Below, one piece after another: positions 1 to 7,587 of a stretch of DNA of 37,116 nt. Location of the stretch: positions 1 to 37,116 of IMG/VR virus record IMGVR_UViG_3300042470_000577. One strand, written 5' to 3'. A program made the translations under genes and the position numbers. Under the pieces are notes generated by a model. The model was not told where the DNA came from. It saw only the letters and a list, made by a program, of their open reading frames with translations, and did no database searches. Source of the stretch: a virus. Positions within the stretch are counted from its first letter, which is position 1, and each line of letters begins with the position of its first letter.

Positions 1-611
1 CGAACATCATCGTCAATGACTTCTCGAACGATGTCTCGTTTATGTTCTGGAGGTACGTAAACTGAATCACTTTTCTCAGGAACTTGTGGAGTTTCTTTTT
101 TGACTTTAGGTTTTCTAAGAGGACTAGATTGAGGAATTAAAGGTGCTGATTCTTCTTGTTCTGCAAAGGCTTGTAGATCTTGATTTAACTGTGCTAGACG
201 ACGATCTGTATCGTCTGATAGATCGGTGAGTAGTTTTTCATTAGCTGCAGTAAGAGAGGCTAATGCTTCTTGATTGGTACTAGCTAATGCACCAATAGGG
301 TCCAGTTGGGCAAGAAGTAGATTCTCTTGAGATTCATCCCAAGAACCAATGAGAACTGGGACTACGGGTTCTTTATTCTTGATCGCCTCGTCTACTCTCA
401 TGTGACCATCAACAAGACGACCAGTGGTTTCATTATAGAGACATGCACCTGCCCAACCTACTTTAGCTTTTAAAGCTTGATAAGCTTGTCGTTGACGACG
501 AGGGTGCTGCCTCCAATTCTTTTCATTAGCTTTGAGTTCTCTGGGATCTCGATACTCTAAACGCAATTGACCTAATGGGGAATCAGACTTGGGGAGTTTA
601 CGTGTTACCAT
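1..611 (-). CDS. ParB-like nuclease-fold protein, C-terminus cut by window edge
   Basis: The frame opens with an ATG at 611 and stays open to base 1, so about 203 codons are visible and the end is missing. Residues ~20-75 resemble a ParB/sulfiredoxin-fold domain: an LKANEKNWRQHPRRQRQAY stretch is followed by LVDGHMRVDEAI, the form of the G-H-x-R motif in ParB-like domains. In phages such domains are often fused to DNA methyltransferases. After residue ~130 comes a charged, Lys/Glu-rich linker that runs off the edge, so a methyltransferase half could follow but is not seen. A minus-strand terminator lies just upstream of the ATG, so this gene probably depends on read-through or a promoter not identified. 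The ParB-like call is from motif resemblance. Confidence 0.6.
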   Translation of the reverse strand, partial: MVTRKLPKSDSPLGQLRLEYRDPRELKANEKNWRQHPRRQRQAYQALKAKVGWAGACLYNETTGRLVDGHMRVDEAIKNKEPVVPVLIGSWDESQENLLLAQLDPIGALASTNQEALASLTAANEKLLTDLSDDTDRRLAQLNQDLQAFAEQEESAPLIPQSSPLRKPKVKKETPQVPEKSDSVYVPPEHKRDIVREVIDDDV

Positions 612-625
612 ATTTGTCTCTTTAT

Positions 626-664
626 AAAAAAACCCTGGCATGTAACTGACAACATACCAGGGTT
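626..664 (-). terminator. Rho-independent terminator after the small Lys-rich gene
   Basis: A 13-bp inverted repeat (631-643 with 652-664) has one non-Watson-Crick position. It is a G-U pair in minus-strand RNA but a C-A mismatch in plus-strand RNA. Seven Ts follow on the minus strand (626-632). Both points say it acts on minus-strand transcripts, ending the unit that contains the genes at 705-3996. Confidence 0.8.
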
Positions 665-704
665 GGGAAAGTCGTAGATGTGACAACTACGAGAACTTAA
701 TCTT

Positions 705-827
705 TTACTTTCCCTTTTTCTTTTTTGGCATAGCTTTCTTTGGTGCAGACTTTTTGTACGGCATTTTCATGTCGTCTTTGTCTTTTCCATTCTTCTTGCC
801 ATTACCACAACTTTTTCCGTAAGACAT
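705..827 (-). CDS. Small Lys-rich basic protein, 40 aa
   Basis: The ATG at 827 follows the ribosome-binding sequence AGGAG with good spacing (GATAGGAGAAAGT ATG). The product is 40 residues, with a Gly/Lys/Asp N-terminus (SYGKSCGNGKKNGK) and a strongly basic C-terminus ending in KKKKGK. The same frame is open further upstream, but that stretch overlaps the gene at 836-1075 and has no ribosome-binding site, so the short start is preferred. Function is unknown. It is similar in style to the small basic proteins at 23659-24149, which may be nucleic-acid-binding or virion-internal. A terminator follows directly. Confidence 0.6.
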   Translation of the reverse strand: MSYGKSCGNGKKNGKDKDDMKMPYKKSAPKKAMPKKKKGK

Positions 828-835
828 ACTTTCTC

Positions 836-1075
836 CTATCGACAACGTAGACCAAACACACGACGAAACGGACGGAACGCAACCACGCGACGAACGGGTT
901 GAGATTGGATAACTTTTGCAGTAGCTCGGACAGGAGCAGTGGCAACTTTTTGCACTGGTCCAGAGAATGGAGCATTGCAATTTCCCGTTAGGCATTCTTC
1001 CTGGGAAAATACCGATTGAGTTAAGCACCCCAGGATAAAAACAATGGCTAAAAGAGAAATTTGAAAAGTCTTCAT
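836..1075 (-). CDS. Small secreted Arg/Val-rich protein, 79 aa
   Basis: The first 24 residues look like a Sec signal peptide: MKT, a hydrophobic core (LLAIVFILGCL), then SVFS before QEE. The mature part is basic, rich in Pro-Val-Arg and ends in Cys-Arg. GGAG lies 8 bases before the ATG, and the start sits a few bases from the stop of the zinc-ribbon gene. Small secreted proteins with repeated PVRRVV-like stretches are, from memory, common in planctomycete genomes, which supports that host group. The signal peptide overlaps one copy of the TTCCTGGGAA repeat (998-1007), which encodes FSQE. No function can be assigned. Confidence 0.65.
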   Translation of the reverse strand: MKTFQISLLAIVFILGCLTQSVFSQEECLTGNCNAPFSGPVQKVATAPVRATAKVIQSQPVRRVVAFRPFRRVFGLRCR

Positions 1076-1078
1076 GAT

Positions 1079-1291
1079 TCAATCTCCGATATGTTTTTCT
1101 AAGTTACTTCCTAATACGCGAGTAGGATCTTTCCTACAAGTATGAACATTGTTTCTATTACATTCACCACAAATTCTGTTCCCTGGTCCATCAGACTTGA
1201 ATACTTCGTTACATTTTAGACACTTCCTTTCTGTCTTCTTTGGACGTACTTCAATGTACGGAGATTTATACTCACCTTCTTTGTTTACCAT
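1079..1291 (-). CDS. Zinc-ribbon protein, 70 aa
   Basis: The product has two CxxC knuckles (CLKC and CGEC, residues ~24-41) separated by SDGPGNRI, with further Cys and His near the C-terminus. This is the pattern of a small zinc ribbon found in phage and bacterial proteins, often with the consensus C-x2-C-x10-C-x2-C. It may bind nucleic acid or a protein partner. It lies between the peptidase gene (5 bases downstream of its stop) and the small secreted protein, so it is probably cotranscribed with both. Confidence 0.65.
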   Translation of the reverse strand: MVNKEGEYKSPYIEVRPKKTERKCLKCNEVFKSDGPGNRICGECNRNNVHTCRKDPTRVLGSNLEKHIGD

Positions 1292-1296
1292 ATCTC

Positions 1297-3369
1297 TTAC
1301 TTCATTGCAAAATTAGGTGCTACTAATCTCCATGCATCAAATCCAATCATTGCTAAACAATAGCAACCTGATTGACGAACCCATTTATCAAAAAACTCAG
1401 CAGGAACCCAACCACCACCGCTTGGACCATCGAGTTGTCCAGGGTGGGCACCATAGCTCCATTGATTACCAACATAGATTCGTGGGTTCTTCATGTTGTA
1501 ATCAAGTCCAGATAAGTGCATTTGATGCATCCATGTGCCGGATGGGATAAACCAGGAACAACCTGCTTCCTGGTCATGGCGTAACTGCATTTGGAAACCT
1601 TGACCTGATGCAATACATGGAAATGCTTTAGCAATGATTATTGCCTTAGCAGCGTCATCGAAGTTCTTGACCTCGATGTACTTTTCAACTTTGGTTTCAG
1701 CAGCTTTAGCTTTCCACTTGTCGAGTACTGATCGAGAAGATCCCCATTCACGACCAATAGCGGTTGAGTAACCAGGAACACCCTGCTCATCTTCAGCAAG
1801 AACACCATAATCAGTGAGTGCTTGATACTGCCATGTGATAAGAGAACCATCACCTCGAATCTTATTACCACCAACGAGTACACGACCTGCACCGTATAAC
1901 CAAGGACGGAATACAGGTCGGTACTGTTGGAGATTACCACTTCGAACGATCTGATCGGCAAGTAGGTACTCCAGCCCCATTTCAGTTGCAGCAGCAACGC
2001 AGTTATGAACAGCAAGTCCATCTACTTGAAATGAGTGGTTATGTTCAACTTCTAAGCAATATACAAAACCTTCGTAATGACTGCTAGTTATTGCGGTAAC
2101 TTCTTCAAGAGTACCTTTCGATGTTATATCAGCATGTAGCACATCAATACTAACTTCAGATGATATAGCTGGTTTTAATCGAACTGCTTCAGATCCATTG
2201 AATTGAAGATCATAAGCAATTTTTGATTGCTTACGAGGTTTACGCTGCGATATTCTTGGTCGAATAAGTAAGTTATTGCAGATTCTATAGAAATCTGAAA
2301 TCAGATTTTTATTAACACTGACTCCTGTGATCTTACAATTTTTAGAAGGCTTCCTATTTTTTCGAATAATTGATTTCGTATCAATATGACCGTCACCATC
2401 AATCCAACCTTCTAATACTGCATATTGATACCTAGCAGCTTGTAAAAATACCCATGCTGGTATTCGTTTAGTGTAGGTATTACCTTTAATCCAATTATTA
2501 AATAATTGAGATAAGGGTGTGTTACTTATCCTGCAATATAAAACAGAAGGTTTGCTTTTTCTTTTGTAAATTTTACATTCAATACCTAATGAATTCATGT
2601 AAGCTTCTATGCGTTTAGCATGAATAGCTTTCTTATCACTAAGATTGAAAGTAATTCGATTACGTTCTAAAGATCCATCAGCTAAAAATAATCCAAGCAT
2701 CCATGCAAGATCTGAATCTAAGGCAATATAACGAGGACACGTATTTCTAGAACGACCGAAAGTAACACGATCATCTGATATAGGAATGCAATTTGCATCT
2801 TTAACTAGATCGAATTCAGTAATCCATTTATCAATCTGAGTTCTATCTTTAGGTTGTAGAAGTTGACAAGATGGTTTTAGATTCCTTGCTTCAACCCACT
2901 CGAACCCACCTTTAACATCGTCGTAGACATACATACGATGATCTGGAGTGCAGTTGATTTCTTTAATTTTGCATCTAAATTCGAATTTTAAGATATCACC
3001 TGAATATGGTTTTTTGATTACTCGAATTACCTTATTTGGTGATCCAATATGATCCAGCACCTCTTCACCAACTACAACATCTTCAATTGCTTTTTCTGTA
3101 CCATCAGCCATACGAACTTGACTGCTTGGCACAAAACAATCACCTAGTAACTGATTGGTGTTGGGTAAATGCTTACCAGTTAATTTGACAACAGCATCCC
3201 AGAAAGCAAACCTTTTACCCTTTGGATCAGAGTCGGTTTGCATGGCACTTGCTAGACCATCCCAGTCGATCATACGGGTATCGACGATTGGATGATCGGG
3301 TTGTGCTGCAAATGCTTCTAAAGCAGGTTCTTCTTCTTTAGGACCTGCCCAACCAAATTGATATTTCAT
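1297..3369 (-). CDS. Papain-like cysteine peptidase interrupted by a LAGLIDADG intein
   Basis: The 690-residue precursor contains an intein at residues 78-456. Removing it leaves a 311-residue protein with the layout of a C1 (papain-like) peptidase. The N-part ends in NQLLGD; the C-part resumes with CVAAATEMG, giving a Q-x4-C active-site segment. Later come H615 in MHQMHLSGLDY and N635 in VGNQWSYGAHPG, matching the His and Asn of papain-type triads. The catalytic Cys is therefore the intein +1 residue. The ATG follows AGGAAG with 7-base spacing. Neighbours are small proteins and a membrane protein, so a lysis, injection or host-takeover role is possible but unproven. The peptidase call rests on motif order. 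Confidence 0.75.
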   Translation of the reverse strand: MKYQFGWAGPKEEEPALEAFAAQPDHPIVDTRMIDWDGLASAMQTDSDPKGKRFAFWDAVVKLTGKHLPNTNQLLGDCFVPSSQVRMADGTEKAIEDVVVGEEVLDHIGSPNKVIRVIKKPYSGDILKFEFRCKIKEINCTPDHRMYVYDDVKGGFEWVEARNLKPSCQLLQPKDRTQIDKWITEFDLVKDANCIPISDDRVTFGRSRNTCPRYIALDSDLAWMLGLFLADGSLERNRITFNLSDKKAIHAKRIEAYMNSLGIECKIYKRKSKPSVLYCRISNTPLSQLFNNWIKGNTYTKRIPAWVFLQAARYQYAVLEGWIDGDGHIDTKSIIRKNRKPSKNCKITGVSVNKNLISDFYRICNNLLIRPRISQRKPRKQSKIAYDLQFNGSEAVRLKPAISSEVSIDVLHADITSKGTLEEVTAITSSHYEGFVYCLEVEHNHSFQVDGLAVHNCVAAATEMGLEYLLADQIVRSGNLQQYRPVFRPWLYGAGRVLVGGNKIRGDGSLITWQYQALTDYGVLAEDEQGVPGYSTAIGREWGSSRSVLDKWKAKAAETKVEKYIEVKNFDDAAKAIIIAKAFPCIASGQGFQMQLRHDQEAGCSWFIPSGTWMHQMHLSGLDYNMKNPRIYVGNQWSYGAHPGQLDGPSGGGWVPAEFFDKWVRQSGCYCLAMIGFDAWRLVAPNFAMK
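2002..3138 (-). other. Intein with LAGLIDADG homing endonuclease inside the peptidase
   Basis: Residues 78-456 of the precursor form a 379-residue intein. It starts with Cys (CFVPSSQVRM), has block B as TPDH at 141-144, and ends CLEVEHNHSFQVDGLAVHN before Cys457, the classical His-Asn/Cys junction. The centre carries two dodecapeptide motifs of a LAGLIDADG endonuclease (LGLFLADGS at ~225-233 and LEGWIDGDGH at ~319-328). All residues needed for splicing are visible, so it should be active. It is a complete intein with homing potential and inserts between Asp77 and the predicted catalytic Cys of the host protein. Confidence 0.92.
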
Positions 3370-3391
3370 AGGTTTGCTTCCTGGGAAAAAA

Positions 3392-3829
3392 TTAGATCGA
3401 GTCTAGTTCTTCAACAACTGCAGCAACTTTGATAGATCCAGAGCTATGAGCTACATCCAACATTGCGTCTGCCAGTTGTTTAGGATTTCTTGGATAGCCA
3501 GCTTGTTTAGCAGCTATCCATACTCGACTACGAAAAATAGCCAATAGTATTTGATTGCGAAAACGTGCATTCTCTGAAAATTGAGAAGGCTTGCCGCAAC
3601 CATTCTTCAGCAAATCCATGACTTGGATTATGGCAGTGATAATTGCCAAAATAGTCATGGGATCGATAGAGTATACCTGGAGATCTTTTTCAAGAGTCTC
3701 TGTATTCTCCTGAGAAGAAACGTATCCAGGTGAGTTAACAGTCATAACAGTTTCAAGCATTCCTAATGGAACACCTGTAACTTGTTCTGCTACTCGTAAT
3801 GCGAATTCAGTTACGTTTTTTGTACTCAT
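3392..3829 (-). CDS. Protein of unknown function, 145 aa
   Basis: The start at 3829 is chosen because its ATG overlaps the TGA of the upstream 56-aa gene (ATGA) and because AAGG lies 10 bases before it. The frame is open 14 codons further, but that part has no ribosome-binding site and overlaps the small gene. The protein has a mixed N-terminal half, a hydrophobic helix around DPMTILAIITAIIQVMDLL, and a basic C-terminal half. It carries the recurrent SSQEN peptide discussed in the findings. It was not recognised as any family. It lies upstream of the peptidase and is probably cotranscribed with it. Confidence 0.65.
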   Translation of the reverse strand: MSTKNVTEFALRVAEQVTGVPLGMLETVMTVNSPGYVSSQENTETLEKDLQVYSIDPMTILAIITAIIQVMDLLKNGCGKPSQFSENARFRNQILLAIFRSRVWIAAKQAGYPRNPKQLADAMLDVAHSSGSIKVAAVVEELDSI

Positions 3830-3996
3830 TTGAATAGTACCTTGATAACGTAACGAACACGATCTTCCCATGAAAGTGACAGCAGGTAATCATGATATGC
3901 TTTGATTACTCGCTTGGTTTCTGCGACATTGATCGCAGTTCCATTTGTGTCTGTTCTACGAGACACCTCATTGTAGACTTCATTCTTGTCTGCCAT
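3826..3996 (-). CDS. Small protein of unknown function, 56 aa
   Basis: The ATG at 3996 is preceded by AGGAG with 6-base spacing, and the stop overlaps the next start as ATGA, a good sign that both genes are real. The 56-residue product is mostly helical by composition, with an acidic/polar N-terminus and a C-terminal segment SLSWEDRVRYVIKVLFK that looks amphipathic. No family was recognised. The leader contains a degenerate copy (CCCCAG) of the repeat found in other gaps. Confidence 0.65.
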   Translation of the reverse strand: MADKNEVYNEVSRRTDTNGTAINVAETKRVIKAYHDYLLSLSWEDRVRYVIKVLFK

Positions 3997-4018
3997 AAAA
4001 AACTCCTACTGGGGAAAA

Positions 4019-5071
4019 CTACTCTGGCTGTTTACCAATGGATGCCAGCAATCCAATTTGAATCTCACGAAAGACTTCGGCAATATCAGATCGATTATTC
4101 AGTTTCTTACTTGACCAATCCTGATTTACTTTGAGTCCTAAATCATCGAACCAAGAAGACCATGCTGTAAATGATGTACTGGTAGATAATTGACGATTAC
4201 GAGATCGAATCTCTTCAAACGCTTTATTGACATCTACTAAACCACCGGCAAAGATTGCTGCAGATACACTGCCATAGTTATCCGCAATAGCTTGAGCTAA
4301 CTCTGTTCGATCTTTTACAGGAATCTTTAGAGCTTGATCGTAAGCAAGTTGCGAGAATCCAAATTTGCCAAAAGGTTTTGGTAATGGGTTAACTGGAGAT
4401 GGATTAGGATTGGGATTGGGATTAGGTGGATTTGGATTATCGGGAGTTGGAGTGGGAGTTGGGGTAGGGGGCAATGCTCCTTCGATTACCACTCTGGTAA
4501 AGAGTTGCTGCAGAATACCATCTTTATCGGTGTATATGGTATCGACATCGTATGATCCTGGAGGTCCTGTCCACACCAGTTCTTTTCCATTATTAACTCG
4601 TACTGAATCAGGTCGAAAACCGTCTGGTAGTCTGCGTATGATCCAAATGAACGATTTCGCATCATTTTCACATTCCAAACGAATTAGAGTATAGGGTTTG
4701 AAACTAGATTTTTGTTCTTGATCTGAACCTTGATACGTTGCAACTTGTGCCGATGATTCTCCTGGGAAAAACAGGATTAGTAAAAACATGATAGATGCCA
4801 TAGGTGGCAGAGGTGATTTGTCGTCTGCTTCCTCTTCTATTTTTTTCCTAGTATCCGACAAGTATTGAACAAGCCATACCAATAAAGGCAAAACAATACT
4901 TGTGATTATTGGTGCATACTTTTCAGGAATTAGGGATTTAACTACATCAATTTGCTCAATACCAATACCGATTGCAGAAGCTAATGCTGCTAATCCTGCA
5001 ATCTTGACTAAAAAGATCCAATCCTTCTTGTTGGTCTGTAGGGACTTCGACCCTGTTTCAACTAATACCAT
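4019..5071 (-). CDS. Membrane protein with Pro-rich stalk and C-terminal domain, 350 aa
   Basis: AGGAG lies 6 bases before the ATG. Hydrophobic segments occur at residues ~20-40, ~55-70 and ~92-104; the last is followed by a signal-peptidase-like SSAQ. A globular stretch (110-200) leads into a Thr-Pro and Asn-Pro repeat linker (~203-231) and a C-terminal domain of ~120 residues rich in helices. The N-terminus alone would look like a small holin, and the part from Met91 alone like a secreted protein. However, there is no stop between them and no ribosome-binding site before Met91, so it reads as one fused protein. A lysis or envelope role is a guess from topology and from the neighbouring peptidase. 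Confidence 0.6.
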   Translation of the reverse strand: MVLVETGSKSLQTNKKDWIFLVKIAGLAALASAIGIGIEQIDVVKSLIPEKYAPIITSIVLPLLVWLVQYLSDTRKKIEEEADDKSPLPPMASIMFLLILFFPGESSAQVATYQGSDQEQKSSFKPYTLIRLECENDAKSFIWIIRRLPDGFRPDSVRVNNGKELVWTGPPGSYDVDTIYTDKDGILQQLFTRVVIEGALPPTPTPTPTPDNPNPPNPNPNPNPSPVNPLPKPFGKFGFSQLAYDQALKIPVKDRTELAQAIADNYGSVSAAIFAGGLVDVNKAFEEIRSRNRQLSTSTSFTAWSSWFDDLGLKVNQDWSSKKLNNRSDIAEVFREIQIGLLASIGKQPE

Positions 5072-5084
5072 GATATGCTCCTAT

Positions 5085-5408
5085 TTACTTGAGATGAATT
5101 TGAATCACTACACCGTCATCAGTTGGGTGTTTAGTGAGAGTTACGGATTGCTGTTTGATCTTTCCAGATTTAATCTCATTAACCAGTAATTGCAGATGAG
5201 AAGCTGAAACTATTTCTTCAGGAGCAACTGCAAGAGTCGGACGGGTAGCAAACTTGTGTTTTAAATGTTCAATCTGCTGTATCACTGCCTGATCAAACGC
5301 AGGTGAATAGAGATGTTCTGATTCAAAAGTATAACCCTGCACCGAGCAAATCACGACTGGACTGTTCGGTGCAGGAAATTGAAGGATACGAGTATTGAGA
5401 TGGTACAT
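5085..5408 (-). CDS. Protein of unknown function, 107 aa
   Basis: The start codon overlaps the stop of the primase-helicase gene as TAATG, so translation is probably coupled to it. The protein is soluble, without obvious motifs, membrane segments or cysteine clusters. Its C-terminal third has alternating Lys and Thr/Val (KIKQQSVTLTKH) that suggests beta structure. Position next to a replication protein could mean a small accessory factor, but no family was recognised. Confidence 0.6.
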   Translation of the reverse strand: MYHLNTRILQFPAPNSPVVICSVQGYTFESEHLYSPAFDQAVIQQIEHLKHKFATRPTLAVAPEEIVSASHLQLLVNEIKSGKIKQQSVTLTKHPTDDGVVIQIHLK

Positions 5409-7576
5409 TAGACTTTTTGCCTACGAATGCGTCTGGGGATTTCTTGTTTCAAAGGCTCAGGTGGCAAGGGATTGTCGTTGTAATCCTCTTCTACACTTTT
5501 GGCCCATAACTTCTGTACATTGTAATCCAAATAATACAGTACTACTGGGCGACCAACTTTACCTGCTTTTATCTGCTTCATTCTTATCAGACCTAATTGC
5601 ATTAAATCAGTCAATAGTCTATGCACATTAGTTGCTGGTAACTGTAATTGCTCAGCAAGATCGTTACGTGTAATTCCATCAGGATAAGCATACATACGTT
5701 TGGCAAATTCTATATTAAATGGAATGCAAGAATCTATAGCCAGTTTACGAATTGTTAAATAAAGTTGATTATCTGGTTCTGTTTTATTATAGACAATCAT
5801 CAAACATTGGGCCATTTTCTTAAACTGTACCGCTAACCGAGAAGCTACCTCCCATTCAGGTCGATATAGCAAAGATTCATCTCGCCTACGTTCTACTTGA
5901 GATCGTAAACGTGCAACCAACATAGCAAGATGACTAATCTTGTATTCGAATCTTCCATTTAGATTTGGTAAGAAATCAGGGAGATTATTCATCAGGTAAT
6001 CTAAGTATCCAAGAGAATGCTCAATGAGTATCTTAGTTCTTTGAGCTTTGGTACTTACCGACGACATAGCAGATTGTATGTGTAGATACTCATCAAACTC
6101 TGATTTGTCGAGATATTCGATCTTGAGGAAGCGTTCGCCCAATGAAGATCGGTTTTGAGCATGGATAGCTTTGGTGACACCTGCAACCAAACCAAATTTG
6201 AGATCCTTATAGAATCGATGCTGGTTGTTACCATATTGTTTCTTGTAACTACCATCGAAAGCATCTCGAAGGATACCAAAGAGTTCATCTTGCTCTTGAG
6301 CCGATTTGGTCAAGATCGTAGTAAAGTCTTTGATCATCAATGTTCGATTGTTGAGAGTCGGCAAGTAGCTGATGTCTTTACCGTCAGAAGTCTTGTAACC
6401 CGATACCAGAGATCTAGCACTGATTTCAGATTGAGCATCAACATACATATTCGAATCACCGAAAGATTCGATGAGAGTTGTCTTCCCTGAGCTTGCAGGA
6501 CCAACGAGGAATAACCATATCGGCTCACCAGGAAAGTGTGGAGAGATCGAAGTAGACAAAACACAAGCTAGTGCATGTTCATTGCTAGGTGTGAGATACA
6601 GGTTATCACGAAAGACTTTAATGTAATCTTCCCAGGAAGTAACGGTAGCAACTGGTGGTAAAGAAAACCTTTCACTTAGGTAGCTATCCGTAGTCCCTTG
6701 ATCTGTTTCAGGTGAAATACACTGAAGAATGATTGCCCCCCAAATCATTGTCGATAGCTTGGGTTTTCTCTTAGCAGTCATACCTTTATGTTCTGTTGTT
6801 TTCGATACAACAAAGTCTCGTAGATCCTTACCGAGGTCTTCTTCACCCTCAGCACTGGAGAACTTTTCATCAGTATCCCATTTAAGGAAACGAATTGAAG
6901 CTGCGACATCGTTTAGTTTTCTTGAAACTTTGGCAATACCCTTCTTACCAGCATCATCCTTGTCGTACATCAAGATGACATTCTTACCTTTGAAATTTTC
7001 TAAATACTCATCTTTGAATGTGTTAGATCCAGGTACGGCACAAATAGAAAAATTGGGTTCGCATTCTTTCATGTGCGAATAGATCGATAAGAGGTCCCAT
7101 TCTCCTTCGCAGATCACCACGGTTTCCTGGAAAGATTTCTTATCAAAAGGTCGATACAGTTTTAATCCCAATCCTGGACCCTTGTAGATTCTAAATCCGT
7201 TATCAGGATTGAATTTACCTAAGTTATTCAAATACTTACTCCCATTTTGATATGGGACATACCATGTACCTGAATCACGATCCAAAGCAAATTCTGCACT
7301 CTTTAATGCGTCTGCAGTAACACCAGGACGCAAAGATGCTAAATTTAGATAGTCTTCATCCTTAGTGGTTTCCAAATACATTTTATGCAAATCAGTGATG
7401 AAGGTTAGGTTGTTACCTTCAGCACCACATTTTTTACAATCGAATAATCCTTTGGTGGGATCGACATAAAAGTGCTTTTCTTTACCACAAAAAGGACAAT
7501 CTCCTTTGTACTGATCTTTAGACATCTCCGAAGCTGGAGAAAGAAACACACCATAGTAATCAAAGAAATCAATCAC
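5408..7576 (-). CDS. Primase-helicase: zinc finger, TOPRIM and P-loop ATPase domains
   Basis: The 722-residue protein begins with a CHC2-like zinc-binding fold (Cys27, 30, 47, 50). A TOPRIM domain follows, with EGEWD at ~157-161 and the acidic motif YDKDDAG at ~204-210. An ATPase domain has Walker A GPASSGKT at ~359-366 and a Walker B-like LMIKDF at ~413-418. The C-terminus (~640-690) looks like a winged helix (DLAEQLQLPATNVHRLLTDL). This order matches phage primase-helicases that make primers and unwind DNA at the fork. The helicase half resembles SF3/D5-type ATPases more than DnaB-type, but this is not certain. It lies directly after the polymerase gene, within the replication block. Confidence 0.85.
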   Translation of the reverse strand: MIDFFDYYGVFLSPASEMSKDQYKGDCPFCGKEKHFYVDPTKGLFDCKKCGAEGNNLTFITDLHKMYLETTKDEDYLNLASLRPGVTADALKSAEFALDRDSGTWYVPYQNGSKYLNNLGKFNPDNGFRIYKGPGLGLKLYRPFDKKSFQETVVICEGEWDLLSIYSHMKECEPNFSICAVPGSNTFKDEYLENFKGKNVILMYDKDDAGKKGIAKVSRKLNDVAASIRFLKWDTDEKFSSAEGEEDLGKDLRDFVVSKTTEHKGMTAKRKPKLSTMIWGAIILQCISPETDQGTTDSYLSERFSLPPVATVTSWEDYIKVFRDNLYLTPSNEHALACVLSTSISPHFPGEPIWLFLVGPASSGKTTLIESFGDSNMYVDAQSEISARSLVSGYKTSDGKDISYLPTLNNRTLMIKDFTTILTKSAQEQDELFGILRDAFDGSYKKQYGNNQHRFYKDLKFGLVAGVTKAIHAQNRSSLGERFLKIEYLDKSEFDEYLHIQSAMSSVSTKAQRTKILIEHSLGYLDYLMNNLPDFLPNLNGRFEYKISHLAMLVARLRSQVERRRDESLLYRPEWEVASRLAVQFKKMAQCLMIVYNKTEPDNQLYLTIRKLAIDSCIPFNIEFAKRMYAYPDGITRNDLAEQLQLPATNVHRLLTDLMQLGLIRMKQIKAGKVGRPVVLYYLDYNVQKLWAKSVEEDYNDNPLPPEPLKQEIPRRIRRQKV

Positions 7577-7587
7577 GGTTCACCTCA

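Noticed and set aside
828-1082. N-terminal extension of the 40-aa Lys-rich protein
   Set aside because: Same frame, but it overlaps the signal-peptide gene fully; the AGGAG before 827 marks the real start.
4365-4694. Plus-strand Gly/Leu-rich frame
   Set aside because: Complement of the Asn-Pro/Thr-Pro repeat in the membrane protein; no ribosome-binding site.
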